64,000 nt of DNA from Pseudoduganella ginsengisoli (GCF_009720865.1 NZ_WNLA01000001.1:620001-684000), one strand, 5' to 3'; shown: positions 1 to 8,817, counted from the stretch's first letter. Notes: generated from the letters alone by a model not told the origin. Numbers and translations are program-made.

Positions 1-2
1 TC

Positions 3-1118
3 AAGGAATTCCTCACCTTGCTGGAAGCGATGGAAAAGAACGTCATCGATACGTCGCTGGACGATTTCTATTACCTGGCCCGCCTCACCTTGGTCAAGGA
101 TGAAGCGCACTTCGACAAGTTCGACCGCGCGTTTGCCCAATACTTCAAAGGCGTCAATGGCGCCTTCGATACCAATGCGGGCATTCCGCTGGACTGGCTG
201 CTGCAGCGCATGAAGCGGGAACTGACGCCGGAACAAATCGCGGCGCTGGAAAAATTCGGCTACGACAAGCTGATGGACCGCCTCAACGAATTGCTGAAGG
301 AGCAAAAGGAACGCCACGAAGGCGGCAGCAAGTGGATTGGCACGGGCGGCACGTCGCCGTTTGGCAATGGCGGCACCAATCCGGAAGGCGTGCGCATAGG
401 CGGCAAGGGCGGCAACCGCACTGCCGTCAAAGTGTGGGAACAGCGCGCGTACAAGGATTACGACGGCGACCGTGAACTGGGCACGCGCAACATCAAGGTG
501 GCGCTGCGCCGCCTGCGCAAGTTTGCCCGCGAAGGCCACGAAGAAGAACTGGCGCTGGACCAGACCATCCGCGCCACCGCGAACAATGCAGGCTTCCTCG
601 ACATCAAGATGCAGCCCGAGCGCAAGAACAACATCAAGGTGCTGATGCTGCTGGACGTGGGCGGCACGATGGATGACCACATCGAGCGCACGGAAGAATT
701 GTTCTCGGCCTCGAAGACGGAATTCAAGAACATGGAGTTCTTCTATTTCCATAACTGCGTCTACGATTACCTGTGGAAGAACAACCGCCGCCGCAATGCG
801 GAGCGCTTTTCCACGTGGGACGTGCTGCGCAAGTACACGCCGGACACCAAGCTGATTTTCGTCGGCGACGCCACCATGAGTCCCTATGAAATCCTGCAGC
901 CGGGCGGCTCCGTCGAGTACAACAACGAAGAAGCGGGCGCCGAGTGGATCGCGCGGTTTACCAATGCGTTCCCGAAGTTCATCTGGCTCAATCCCGAACC
1001 GGAAGGTTTGTGGCAGTACCGCCAATCCGTCAACATCATCCGGCAATTGATGAATAACCGCATGTTCCCCATCACCATCGAGGGGCTGGAGCGGGCGATG
1101 CGGACGCTGAGCAAATAA
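3..1118 (+). CDS. VWA domain protein (CoxE-like), 5'-truncated by window edge
   Basis: The reading frame is open through the left edge (codons for KEFLTL precede the first possible start at 18), so the N-terminus is missing. The visible ~370 residues carry a charged N-terminal half and, around residue 210, a von Willebrand A core beginning LMLLDVGGTMDDH. The metal-ion (MIDAS) motif is degenerate, DxGxT in place of DxSxS. A late stretch IFVGDATMSPYEI fits the second metal-binding loop. Proteins of this kind usually act with a MoxR-type AAA ATPase encoded just upstream, which would lie outside the window. A strong palindrome follows the stop. Function beyond VWA/CoxE-like is not inferable. Confidence 0.85.
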   Translation, partial: KEFLTLLEAMEKNVIDTSLDDFYYLARLTLVKDEAHFDKFDRAFAQYFKGVNGAFDTNAGIPLDWLLQRMKRELTPEQIAALEKFGYDKLMDRLNELLKEQKERHEGGSKWIGTGGTSPFGNGGTNPEGVRIGGKGGNRTAVKVWEQRAYKDYDGDRELGTRNIKVALRRLRKFAREGHEEELALDQTIRATANNAGFLDIKMQPERKNNIKVLMLLDVGGTMDDHIERTEELFSASKTEFKNMEFFYFHNCVYDYLWKNNRRRNAERFSTWDVLRKYTPDTKLIFVGDATMSPYEILQPGGSVEYNNEEAGAEWIARFTNAFPKFIWLNPEPEGLWQYRQSVNIIRQLMNNRMFPITIEGLERAMRTLSK

Positions 1119-1126
1119 GTTAGCAG

Positions 1127-1166
1127 ATGCCTCGTCATTCCCGCGCATGCGGGATTGACGAGGCAT
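1127..1166. terminator. Palindromic hairpin after the VWA gene
   Basis: Perfect 11-bp arms ATGCCTCGTCA/TGACGAGGCAT enclose a second inverted segment TTCCCGC-GCAT-GCGGGAT, giving a 40-nt near-perfect hairpin. A run of seven T lies about 14 nt downstream (1181-1187). It probably terminates the VWA transcript. The CATTCCCGCGCATGCGGG core also resembles short interspersed palindromes common in Proteobacteria, so it may be a REP-type element doing double duty. Confidence 0.55.
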
Positions 1167-1245
1167 GGGGTATTGCCAAATTTTTTTGTAAGAAATCCCC
1201 AAAGGCGATGACTACCTGTTCAAGTACAGCTCATCCCGCCACGCC

Positions 1246-1788
1246 ATGACCGCACGCCCCCCGCCGTTGAACGACGCCAGCGCCAGCCAGAACAACCGCT
1301 ACAGGCAAGCCATTGCCGGCTTTGGCCCGGACATCGCCCGCTTCGCCATGGGCTATGAGCGCGATGCCGCCAAGCGGCAGGAGCTGGTGCAGGAAATCCA
1401 CGTCGCGCTGTGGCAAAGCTTTGCCAATTACAAGGAACAGTGTTCACTGCGCACGTGGGTGTACCGGGTTGCGCACAACGTCGGCGCCACGCATATCCAG
1501 CGCACGTTCCGTATGGCTGACCGTATCAGCCTGGACCTCGACGAAGCAGAACAGGTCGCGGATGAACGCGACGGCATTGCAGACGTTGAGCGGCGCATGG
1601 ATCTGGAACGGCTGCTGGCCCTGATCCATCAGTTGGCGCCACTGGACCGCGAAGTCATGCTGCTGTATCTGGAAGACCTGGATGCCGCTTCCATCGGCGA
1701 CGTGACAGGCATTTCCGCGCGCAATGTCGCCACCAAGATCCACCGCATCAAGGCGCTGCTGGCCCGCCAGCTGGGAACGAAAGATTAA
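1246..1788 (+). CDS. ECF-type RNA polymerase sigma factor
   Basis: 180 aa, the usual length for an extracytoplasmic-function sigma factor. Region 2 is seen as QELVQEIHVALWQSF with CSLRTWVYRVAHNVG. Region 4 (LDREVMLLYLEDLDAASIGD...SARNVATKIHR) is the helix-turn-helix that reads the -35 box. Region 3 is absent, as expected for ECF factors. The next gene starts 2 nt after the stop and encodes a small membrane protein, the typical place for an anti-sigma factor, so the pair may respond to an envelope signal. The Shine-Dalgarno sequence before the ATG is weak, and a slightly later start cannot be excluded. Confidence 0.9.
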   Translation: MTARPPPLNDASASQNNRYRQAIAGFGPDIARFAMGYERDAAKRQELVQEIHVALWQSFANYKEQCSLRTWVYRVAHNVGATHIQRTFRMADRISLDLDEAEQVADERDGIADVERRMDLERLLALIHQLAPLDREVMLLYLEDLDAASIGDVTGISARNVATKIHRIKALLARQLGTKD

Positions 1789-1790
1789 TC

Positions 1791-2366
1791 ATGAACGAAG
1801 ACGATATCAAGAATCTGTGGCGCTCTGCGCCGGCCGCCGGCAGCGTGACGCCATTGCAGGAAGCGGACCTGGCCAAACGCGCACGCCGCTTTCAACGCCG
1901 CATCGCGTTCCGCAACTTCACCGAATATGCGGCAGCGTTGCTGGTGTGCGCGGGCTTTGTCTTCTATCTGTGGGAATTTCCAGATCCGCTGATGCGCGCG
2001 GGCAGCCTGCTATCGATTTTCGGCACGCTGGTCGTCGTGTGGCAGTTGCACCGGCGCGCGTCCAGCCGCCCGATGCCGGGCGAGGAATCCGCCCTGCCCA
2101 GCCGCGACTTCCACCGCGCAGAACTGGTGCGCCAGCGCGATGCGCTGCGCTCCGTGTGGCTGTGGTATGTGGGGCCGCTGGTGCCAGGCATGGTGGTGTT
2201 CCGCATGGGCGTCAATGCCAATCCAGATCCCTCACTGCCGTTTGCCCGGGGCTGGGCGGCTGAAGGCTTCATTGCCTGCGTGATCCTGGGCGTGATTTTG
2301 CTGAACCTGTATGGCGCCCACAAGCTGCAGCGCCAGATCGACCAGCTCGATCAAATCGACTCGTAA
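1791..2366 (+). CDS. Small membrane protein, possible anti-sigma factor
   Basis: 191 aa. A soluble, charged N-terminal ~45 residues (MNEDDIKNLWRS...) is followed by paired hydrophobic helices at about 47-64 and 70-85, a basic loop, and two more hydrophobic segments at about 120-137 and 160-178. The C-terminus is Gln/Asp rich (LQRQIDQLDQIDS). I recognise no classical zinc-binding anti-sigma motif. Its position 2 nt behind the sigma factor and its small N-terminal cytoplasmic domain suggest that it holds the sigma factor at the membrane; this is inference from context. Confidence 0.8.
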   Translation: MNEDDIKNLWRSAPAAGSVTPLQEADLAKRARRFQRRIAFRNFTEYAAALLVCAGFVFYLWEFPDPLMRAGSLLSIFGTLVVVWQLHRRASSRPMPGEESALPSRDFHRAELVRQRDALRSVWLWYVGPLVPGMVVFRMGVNANPDPSLPFARGWAAEGFIACVILGVILLNLYGAHKLQRQIDQLDQIDS

Positions 2367-2390
2367 CTTTTCACTTCACCTGGAGGTTGT

Positions 2391-3737
2391 ATGAAACGTT
2401 TCCCCCTTGTGGCGGGACGGACGGCGCTCGCCTGCGCCCTCGCCGCATCCGTTGTTACCGCCGTCGCCGCGCCCGCACTGGATGACAACGCCCGGCGACT
2501 CGCCACGCAACGCACCGGCAATGGCTCAGTCGCCAGTATTGTCATCGGCATCGTGGAACAGGGCAGCGAGCCTGCCGTGTATGGTTTCGGCTCAGTTGCC
2601 GGCCGCCTCCCCGATGGCGACACGGTGTACGAAATCGGCTCCATTACGAAAACTTTTACGGCGTTGCTGCTGGCGCAGCAAGCCGCCAGCGGTGTATTGA
2701 AGCTGGATGACCCGGTGCAGCTCCTGCTGCCGGATTACACGATCCCCGCGTGGCAAGGCCAGGCCATCACGTTGCGCGACCTGGCTACGCAAACATCCGG
2801 CCTGCCCCGCTTACCGACCGGCTTTACGCCGCCCGATATGGCGAATCCCTATGCGGCCTATGGTCCCGCCGACCTGCAAGCCTTCCTGCGCGGCCACCGG
2901 TTGGCGCGCAAGCCAGGCGCCTCGTATGAATATTCGAATCTGGGCTTTGGTTTGCTGGGTGTGGCGCTGTCAGCCCATGCGGGAAAATCGTATGAATCGC
3001 TGGTACGCGACCACATTACCGGGCCGCTCGGGATGCCATCAACGGGCGTAGCCCTGACGCCAGCCATGCGCGCCCGGCTGGCGCCCGGCCACGACAGTGC
3101 GGGCAAGCCTGCCGGCAACTGGGATTTCGATACGATGGCGGGCGCCGGCGCGATACGTTCGACGGCTTCGGACATGCTGCGCTACCTGAAGATGTTGATG
3201 CCCGCTGCAGTTGGCTCCCCGTACGCACTGGCTGTTCAGCGCCAGCGCCCTGCCATGCCGGGTACCGATATCGCGCTGGCCTGGCATTTGAGCGAGTTGC
3301 GGGGCACGCGCATAATCTGGCACAACGGCATGACGGGCGGCTACGCGTCGTATGCCGGCGTGACAGCCGATGGCAAGCGGGGCGTCGTGGTGCTGGCCAA
3401 TACATCCTTCCCCATCGATGATATTGCGCATGCGGCGCTGGTGTCTGGCGCGAGGGCCGTTGCGACGGTGGCGCTGGCGCCGGATGTACTAGCCAGTTAC
3501 ACCGGCAAATATCAGCTGGCGCCGGGCTTCGTGCTGTCGATACAGCCGCTGCGCCAGGGCTTGCAAGTGCAGGCAAAGGGGCAGCCGCCATTTGATGCGG
3601 AGGCAACGGCGCGTGATGAATTTGTTGTTGCCGCAGTTGAGGCACAGCTTGTTTTCAAGCGCAATGCGGCAGGCAGTGTGGAAAGTGTGGTGCTGCGCCA
3701 GCATGGGCAAGAGATGCCGGGTAAGCGGATCGAGTGA
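2391..3737 (+). CDS. Serine hydrolase, class C beta-lactamase/penicillin-binding-protein family
   Basis: 448 aa with an N-terminal signal peptide (hydrophobic stretch ending near AVAAPA). All three active-site elements are visible: SxxK as SITK (in YEIGSITKTF), YxN as YSN (in YEYSNLGFG), and a K/H-T/S-G-like motif as HNG (IIWHNGMTGGY). The C-terminal ~80 residues form an extra small domain after the catalytic fold, as in many esterase/peptidase members. Exported to the periplasm; substrate unknown. It follows the sigma/membrane-protein pair by 24 nt with a TGGAGG ribosome site, so it may be co-transcribed and is a candidate output of that sigma factor. Confidence 0.88.
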   Translation: MKRFPLVAGRTALACALAASVVTAVAAPALDDNARRLATQRTGNGSVASIVIGIVEQGSEPAVYGFGSVAGRLPDGDTVYEIGSITKTFTALLLAQQAASGVLKLDDPVQLLLPDYTIPAWQGQAITLRDLATQTSGLPRLPTGFTPPDMANPYAAYGPADLQAFLRGHRLARKPGASYEYSNLGFGLLGVALSAHAGKSYESLVRDHITGPLGMPSTGVALTPAMRARLAPGHDSAGKPAGNWDFDTMAGAGAIRSTASDMLRYLKMLMPAAVGSPYALAVQRQRPAMPGTDIALAWHLSELRGTRIIWHNGMTGGYASYAGVTADGKRGVVVLANTSFPIDDIAHAALVSGARAVATVALAPDVLASYTGKYQLAPGFVLSIQPLRQGLQVQAKGQPPFDAEATARDEFVVAAVEAQLVFKRNAAGSVESVVLRQHGQEMPGKRIE

Positions 3738-3882
3738 CTGGCTTGGGCGAGGCGGAAGCTATGTCCCAAAAGCCGGAATTAATAACGGCTACTATCGGAT
3801 ACTAAAACGTACGGGATCGTGATACCGCATGCTATTTTCCAGTCTGTGTTACGGTTATTGCATTCTCCACAACAGGCTTCCA

Positions 3883-4198
3883 ATGATCTCGTCCCAGTAC
3901 ATCAGCCGCATTACGTTACGCAGGGATAAGGTCGATTCATTCGACCGACATCCATTTGCCCTTAACGCAAAGGCAATTGGCAGTTTTGTCGCGCATGCAC
4001 GACTTGATTGAAAACGACTCGCAATTCGTCATCGCAACGCACTCGCCGATCCTGCTGGCCTATCCTGATGCGTGTATTTACCAGTTCACTGCGCAGGGTA
4101 TTTCGCAGATTGCGTATGAAGAGACGGAACACTTCCGGGTTACGCGGGATTTTCTGGCAGATCCGAAGCGGATGCTGCGAATTTTGATGGAGCGCTGA
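3883..4198 (+). pseudogene. AAA-family ATPase remnant with large internal deletion
   Basis: Two pieces of one protein family are joined out of frame. From ATG 3883, the first ~25-35 residues (QYISRITLRRDKVDSF, HPFAL) match the N-terminus of a common OLD-like/ABC-type AAA ATPase family whose normal next element is the Walker A loop. From about 3959, in the +1 frame, the C-terminal ~80 residues of the same family follow (TQRQLAVLSRMHDLIE, FVIATHSPILLAYPDA, TEHFRVTRDFL). Everything between, including Walker A and the signature, is missing and the frame changes at the junction. The ATHSP switch-like motif remains. It is certainly non-functional as an ATPase. Confidence 0.8.
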
Positions 4199-4208
4199 GC
4201 GGGGGGCT

Positions 4209-4484
4209 TTACACATCTGCTCTGCTGCGGCCGATCAGCTTGCAGCCGCACTCGGTAGTGCTGCCATGGATGGCAACTGGAATGCCGTCCACCGTCACGG
4301 CATTGTGAGCACTAACGATTTTGTTAACGCCATGCGGTTTGCCACCCGGGTACCACTGCGGGCATTCCACTTTATCGCCGAGGCGGGCGATGGCTTTGCC
4401 GTCGATGTCATGCTTGGGCGAGCCGGTAATGACTTTACCTCCGTGGTCGGTGACGTCGCCGACCACAATGATTTGCAGGGACAC
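4209..4484 (-). CDS. PAAR-domain T6SS spike tip protein
   Basis: 91 aa from a GTG start at 4484, chosen because a perfect AAGGAG (4491-4496) lies 6 nt upstream; an ATG 30 nt further up has no such site. The protein shows the compact beta-rich PAAR pattern: VVGDVTDHGGKVITGS, IDGKAIARLGDKVECP, HGVNKIV, VDGIPVAIHGSTTECGCKLIG. Cys and His residues near the tip (C..H....H..ECGC) could bind metal. PAAR proteins sharpen the VgrG trimer and often connect effectors. It is the last gene of the phospholipase D-Sel1-PAAR operon, 26 nt after the Sel1 gene. Confidence 0.88.
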   Translation of the reverse strand: MSLQIIVVGDVTDHGGKVITGSPKHDIDGKAIARLGDKVECPQWYPGGKPHGVNKIVSAHNAVTVDGIPVAIHGSTTECGCKLIGRSRADV

Positions 4485-4510
4485 AACGATCTCCTTGATC
4501 AGAATTGCTG

Positions 4511-5518
4511 TCAATAAGTCGGAGGCCCCTCCGGCTCCGGGGTCATTGCGGCTTCAATACCGCGCCATTCTGGTAGTGGCTTGGGCGGCAAAGGCAACAC
4601 TTCATCGAGCCGGCTAAATCGTAGGTCGGGGTTGATTGCGAGGGCATCAGCGATGATGTCGTAGCGGCGTGCACGTTCTACATCAATGGCAAAACCCAAC
4701 GGTTTCAGTATCTCTTCCTCATGCCTTTGACTTCGAAAAGCTATACTAAGAAATGATGCGCTTGGTTGACTTCCAAACTTTACGCCAGCATGGTATAGCG
4801 CAAGTGCCTCGCTTGGCTTTCCTGTTACATCATTTAAGAGAGCCAATTCATACGCGGCAGCACCATGTCCTTGCCGATATGCACACTCCATCATAGTCAG
4901 CGCAAACTCTCGCTTACCAGCATCCATGTATGCTTGACTTAGTGCCATTTGCGCATCAGGACTACCTAGTTTTGCAGCCTTCAAATAATATGCCCACGCA
5001 ATTGATGGACTATATTCGATTCCACCATAACCATGTTCGTATGCCACTCCCAAATCATAAAAGCCCCATGGCTGACCTGCCTCCATCGCTTCTAGGGAGA
5101 TTTTAACTGCACGTTCAGCATGCTGTTCTAAGACCCTATTGCTGGACAGTGGGCCAAGCCCTTCTCTCAAGAATTTTGCCAACAAAGCTTTCGCACCCCA
5201 ATCTCCCCTATCCGCTGCAATCTTCACATTATCAAAAATCCACTCGAGTTCCTCTCGGGAAAACTGGTACTCTACCTTGCTTCGGAACAATTTTCTAGCC
5301 GCAATGTATTTTCTATAAGCATCCTCGTTTCTAACTTTCGGCATATTATCCTTCCACTTGGCACACAGTGGAGGCTTATCATTGACAGAGAATACAACCA
5401 GTCCCTTCGGCATCTCATTCATTTTCTTGTCGCCTTTCCATTGAGAAAAAGAGCAAGCAAGGAAGACAATCCCAGTTGCCAACATAAGCGGCCAAGTTAC
5501 TTTTAAGATCAATCTCAT
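4511..5518 (-). CDS. Sel1-repeat protein, probable immunity protein to the phospholipase D effector
   Basis: 335 aa. An N-terminal hydrophobic segment ends in LACS, a weak lipobox, so it is exported or membrane-anchored. The middle holds Sel1/TPR-like helical repeats (DLGVAYEHGYGG, AWAYYLKAAKLGSPDAQ, ALSQAYMDAGKREFAL, YRQGHGAAAYELALL). The C-terminus RLDEVLPLPPKPLPEW is typical of a Sel1-associated family often seen beside T6SS effectors (DUF6396-like, from memory). The start overlaps the effector stop as ATGA. Known immunity proteins of Tle5-type phospholipase D effectors in Pseudomonas also carry Sel1-type repeats and act outside the cytoplasm. The low GC here matches the effector gene. Confidence 0.78.
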   Translation of the reverse strand: MRLILKVTWPLMLATGIVFLACSFSQWKGDKKMNEMPKGLVVFSVNDKPPLCAKWKDNMPKVRNEDAYRKYIAARKLFRSKVEYQFSREELEWIFDNVKIAADRGDWGAKALLAKFLREGLGPLSSNRVLEQHAERAVKISLEAMEAGQPWGFYDLGVAYEHGYGGIEYSPSIAWAYYLKAAKLGSPDAQMALSQAYMDAGKREFALTMMECAYRQGHGAAAYELALLNDVTGKPSEALALYHAGVKFGSQPSASFLSIAFRSQRHEEEILKPLGFAIDVERARRYDIIADALAINPDLRFSRLDEVLPLPPKPLPEWRGIEAAMTPEPEGPPTY

Positions 5519-7431
5519 ACAACAGGATCCGCAGGCTTTCTATCCACATAGAAGGAAACTAAACCACCAACCAACTTTCCTCCCGCCCTCATCCTAGAAA
5601 AATTTCTCTTCATTTCGGACATCCATTCCCCATACGTTTCTCTCATACCAACGTAAGGAGCGTTACTAGTAACTTTCAGGCATTGATCAAAAAGTTTTCT
5701 TCTCAAGTCATATGCCACGTCCGCAGCTTGGCTAATCAAGTTCAGCTCGCTATCCATTGCCATGCTGCGCACATTCAAATTGGCCGAGCCGATTGTAAAT
5801 GCTACATCATCCACTATGGCTACCTTCGCGTGGATGTAAATTTCTTCATAATCTTCAGGCTCTAGCCATTTCTTATCTCTACTGCATGTCCACATCGATC
5901 CCATCAGCACGTTGATCCCATTTTTTGATAGAGCAACTGGATCAAGAGGCATATCCAATTTCTTTTTTTTGACTTCCTTCACTGTTTCCTCATGCTCCAC
6001 TTTCATTGCTTCACTATATCCAATCACTTTGGCTACGTCATACGTCGGCAAATCCATGCCAGGCCGCTCTGGAGTTGATGTGATAACAAAAATATAAATC
6101 GGCTCGAGATACCCGGCTTTCCGCTTTCTCTCTATACTCGCCATCAACAACTCAGCCCAAGGCTCATATTGGATATACTGATTTTGAATAAACATATAGT
6201 TATGCATCAGTCGTGTAAGATTGGCATAACATTCTTTTATTGTCTTTTCTTCATACTGAGGTTGCGTTCGAAGCAATTGGGCGCTATGCGGGTAACTGGG
6301 ATGAGACAAATCCTCAGGGCGAATATTTTTCCGCGATTCTTCCAGATAATTTTTTCCACTTTGATGCAATTTCTCATCAACAGCATCAGTTATCGGCCGC
6401 AATGGTGTGAATGCTACGTGCACTGCTCTCTCCCACAAATCTCCCGCCCTATGAGAATCCTTCCATGCTTGACAAAAATTATGATTTAAGTCATGCAATA
6501 GCGAGCCTGAAATTCTGCAAGAAATATCTTGATATGGCTTGGCAACAACGGTGTTTCTCAAAATAAAATCATTCAATTCTTTTTGCCGCCGCCTCATCTC
6601 ATCCTCAGGAAAGAATTGCTCCATTATTTTTGCTCTTAGACTTTCCTCGTTGCAAATAGAGTTTTGTTCCGGCTCCTTATAAAACCGCTCTCTTCTCGGA
6701 TCTTGAAAAATATGATTAGCGGTATCCCAGAAGTCGGTCACGCAGTTATGCCCCATTACGTACCCGATGGCTCTACTCTTTCGTTCATAGTCAATGATTA
6801 TTGACTTCTGATGGTGTGCCGCATATTTTTTTGCGACATTTGCACTTAAATTTTCCGGGACCTTTTCATCTTTTATCGATCTGATTGCGGTTAAACTTGC
6901 AATCAGCCTCGTAGCCAAGTGAATTTTGGGAAATTCTCTTGAAATAACTTTCGCAAACCATTCGCAATTGTATTTTTGATGTTCCTTGTTGTAGTAGCCA
7001 TTTGACATCGACATCATGTCACTCAAGCTCTGACCATAATACCCAGGCATGTTTTTCATTAGAAATTCTGACGCAGCGTCATCATGCCAAATCAAAAGCC
7101 TAATAAAAACGGGATTATTCTTTCGCGTAGCCAGTTCTATCAATAAGTCACCAAACCTCACACCGTCGCCCACCTCACTTCGAGTTAAAACCATTCCAGG
7201 ATCAAAGCCCCACGAAATAAGATCAACCGAGCTTTGGGCATTTCTAAGATCGATTTCTACCTGCCTGAATACCGCTTCACCACAAATAAGTGGCTCCAAT
7301 CGGTTGCCATGCCTTACTGGATAGGTACGTTCGGTCGATTTGACCCACCAAGGCAACGATAGCGACTGGTAGGGCCTGCCATTTCGCACGTAGAATGACC
7401 GCTGCTCATACAACGCGGCATGCTTATTCAT
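5515..7431 (-). CDS. T6SS phospholipase D effector (Tle5-like)
   Basis: 638 aa with two intact HKD catalytic motifs: H207-x-K209-x4-D214 (HQKSIIID) and H534-x-K536-x4-D541 (HAKVAIVD), each followed by the usual GS/GN segment (GHNCVTDFWD; GSANLNVRS). The PLD superfamily hydrolyses phosphodiester bonds in lipids. Long size, no signal peptide, and the context VgrG-PLD-Sel1-PAAR identify it as an antibacterial T6SS toxin acting on target membranes. It is markedly AT-richer than tssFG and parE, suggesting transfer. No clear Shine-Dalgarno precedes ATG 7431; before the IS insertion it lay about 20 nt after the vgrG stop and was probably translationally coupled. Confidence 0.88.
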   Translation of the reverse strand: MNKHAALYEQRSFYVRNGRPYQSLSLPWWVKSTERTYPVRHGNRLEPLICGEAVFRQVEIDLRNAQSSVDLISWGFDPGMVLTRSEVGDGVRFGDLLIELATRKNNPVFIRLLIWHDDAASEFLMKNMPGYYGQSLSDMMSMSNGYYNKEHQKYNCEWFAKVISREFPKIHLATRLIASLTAIRSIKDEKVPENLSANVAKKYAAHHQKSIIIDYERKSRAIGYVMGHNCVTDFWDTANHIFQDPRRERFYKEPEQNSICNEESLRAKIMEQFFPEDEMRRRQKELNDFILRNTVVAKPYQDISCRISGSLLHDLNHNFCQAWKDSHRAGDLWERAVHVAFTPLRPITDAVDEKLHQSGKNYLEESRKNIRPEDLSHPSYPHSAQLLRTQPQYEEKTIKECYANLTRLMHNYMFIQNQYIQYEPWAELLMASIERKRKAGYLEPIYIFVITSTPERPGMDLPTYDVAKVIGYSEAMKVEHEETVKEVKKKKLDMPLDPVALSKNGINVLMGSMWTCSRDKKWLEPEDYEEIYIHAKVAIVDDVAFTIGSANLNVRSMAMDSELNLISQAADVAYDLRRKLFDQCLKVTSNAPYVGMRETYGEWMSEMKRNFSRMRAGGKLVGGLVSFYVDRKPADPVV

Positions 7432-7446
7432 TGGCAGATATTCATA

Positions 7447-7451
7447 TTTAT
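7447..7451. repeat. Target-site duplication, left copy (TTTAT)
   Basis: Five bases TTTAT immediately left of the IS terminal repeat; an identical copy lies at 8818-8822. A 5-bp duplication is usual for IS2-type insertion. Confidence 0.85.
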
Positions 7452-7488
7452 TGATCTTGCCCCGCCACCTCCGGACACAGCCTATCTC

Positions 7489-8400
7489 TTAGTTTGCGCC
7501 GATTTGAGCCCGGCGCATTAGCTCTTCCCGAAACATGCTTGGCGACTTGTAGCCCAAGGACGAATGCGGATGAATCTCGTTGAAATGCTTAAACGCGGCC
7601 GGCATTTGCAGCAGCACGATTTCGGCGCTGCTACGGTCCATCTGGCTGACATAGTCGCGTTTAAACGTGTTCACGAAGCTCTCGGCCATGCCATTGGACT
7701 GCGGGCTGCACACCGGCGTGTGAACTGGCTTAATGCCCAGATCCTTGGCCAACCAGTGCGTATCCTTGGCGCGAAAGGCGCCGCCATTGTCGCTCAAGAA
7801 TTCCAACTCAATGCCGCTGCGGACTCTGGCCTCGCCAAAGCGCGCTTCAACACCCTCGACCAGCATGTCGCGAACAGGTTCGCCAGGCAGTCCCCGATTA
7901 GACTAAGCACGCCACGAGATGATTTCGCGGTCGCAGCAGTCTTTCAGGAACACGCCAGTGACCACATCACCATTGTCGCAACCGATCTCGAAGCCGTCAG
8001 AACACCACCGTCGATTCGATTCCTGAACGGCCACCACACCGTTGTGCACGCGCGCGCTCACGACCCGCTTAGGGGCTTTGGGGAGCAACAACCGGTAAGC
8101 CTTCATGACCCGGTAGAAGCGTTTGTGGTTGAACAGCGCGAGACCTGCTGCCATACGCCGACGATTGACCAGCGCCCCCGCGCGTCGATAGCCGTACGTC
8201 GGCAATTGGCCAATCTCCGCGCGCACAGCCTCCACCAGGGCAAGGTCGGTAAGCACGTCGATCTGGCGAACAGTACGACCATCAACCCAATCCGCAGAGC
8301 GCGTCATCAAGTCAATTATGTGCGAGCGCGCCACGCCCAAGGCCCGGCAGACCGGTTTCACTGGTCGTCCTTCGGCAACAAGGGCGCGCGCGCAATCCAC
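7489..8400 (-). pseudogene. IS2-like orfB (DDE transposase) with internal amber codon
   Basis: The frame entered from orfA by -1 frameshift starts with a GTG at 8400 ([12 protein letters not shown]) and encodes an HTH_21/rve integrase-type transposase: GYRRAGALVNRRR, RWCSDGFEIGCDNGD, then DNGGAFRAKD, PQSNGMAESFV and SSLGYKSP. At 7903-7905 the frame is cut by TAG, and the same frame continues without shift (SNRGLPGEP...DMLVEGVEARFG). The simplest cause is TGG to TAG at a Trp codon. The stop falls between the first and second acidic catalytic residues, so a full DDE protein needs suppression. An internal ATG at 7866 could give only the C-terminal half. Confidence 0.88.
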
Positions 8401-8747
8401 TTTTTTTCGCGGGCGAAGTCCACGGCTTCTTTCAAGATTTCAGCTTCCATGGTCTTCTTGCCGAGCATGCGTTGCAGCTGGGCGATTTGGGCACGAGCGG
8501 CCGCAAGTTCACTGGCAGGCACAACTGACTCTCCAGCGTGGACGGCCACCAGCGCGCCTTCACGTTCCAGTTTTCGCCAGTTGAACAGTTGGCTCGCGCT
8601 GACGCCGTGCTTACGCGCCACCAGTGAAACGCTCATTCCAGGCTCGTACGTTTCGCGCACCAGCGTTGCCTTTTCAGCCGCGGACCAGCGACGACGTTTC
8701 TCGTCGCTGACCGTTACCACTTCTATTGTTTGCCTGCTCTTAGTCAT
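8358..8747 (-). CDS. IS2-like orfA (HTH protein)
   Basis: 129 aa. The helix-turn-helix of IS3-family OrfA is clear ([37 protein letters not shown]). A leucine-zipper-like stretch follows ([19 protein letters not shown]), then the [15 protein letters not shown] tail. In IS2-type elements OrfA binds the terminal repeat and represses the element. The frameshift site lies in the EKK codons. Confidence 0.93.
   Translation of the reverse strand: MTKSRQTIEVVTVSDEKRRRWSAAEKATLVRETYEPGMSVSLVARKHGVSASQLFNWRKLEREGALVAVHAGESVVPASELAAARAQIAQLQRMLGKKTMEAEILKEAVDFAREKKWIARAPLLPKDDQ
8400..8406 (-). promoter_or_regulatory. Programmed -1 frameshift slippery site (A AAA AAG)
   Basis: In the orfA frame the codons read gAA AAA AAG, the canonical IS3-family slippery heptamer. 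Slipping back one base moves ribosomes into the orfB frame (VDCARAL...), producing the OrfAB fusion transposase. Confidence 0.82.
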
Positions 8748-8817
8748 ATGCCTAGTCCTATTCCTAGTCGTAAGGATAATGCATAGACGGTGTCTGGCGA
8801 TTCAGGGGGCTATCTCA

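Larger units (their letters stand above)
7452..8817 (-). mobile_element. IS2-subgroup IS3-family insertion sequence, 1,366 bp
   Basis: The ends are imperfect inverted repeats: TGATCTTGCCCCGCCACCTC (from 7452, top strand) and TGAGATAGCCCCCTGAATCG (from 8817, bottom strand). Both continue into a GACAC-containing block and resemble the TG...GCCCC...CAGACA ends of IS2. Direct repeats TTTAT flank it. It carries orfA and orfB transcribed on -, with an A6G slippery site between them. It inserted after the vgrG stop codon, whose TAA lies partly in the duplicated target, so no codon of vgrG or of the downstream effector was lost. orfB has an in-frame stop, so this copy may no longer move without help. 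Confidence 0.93.
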
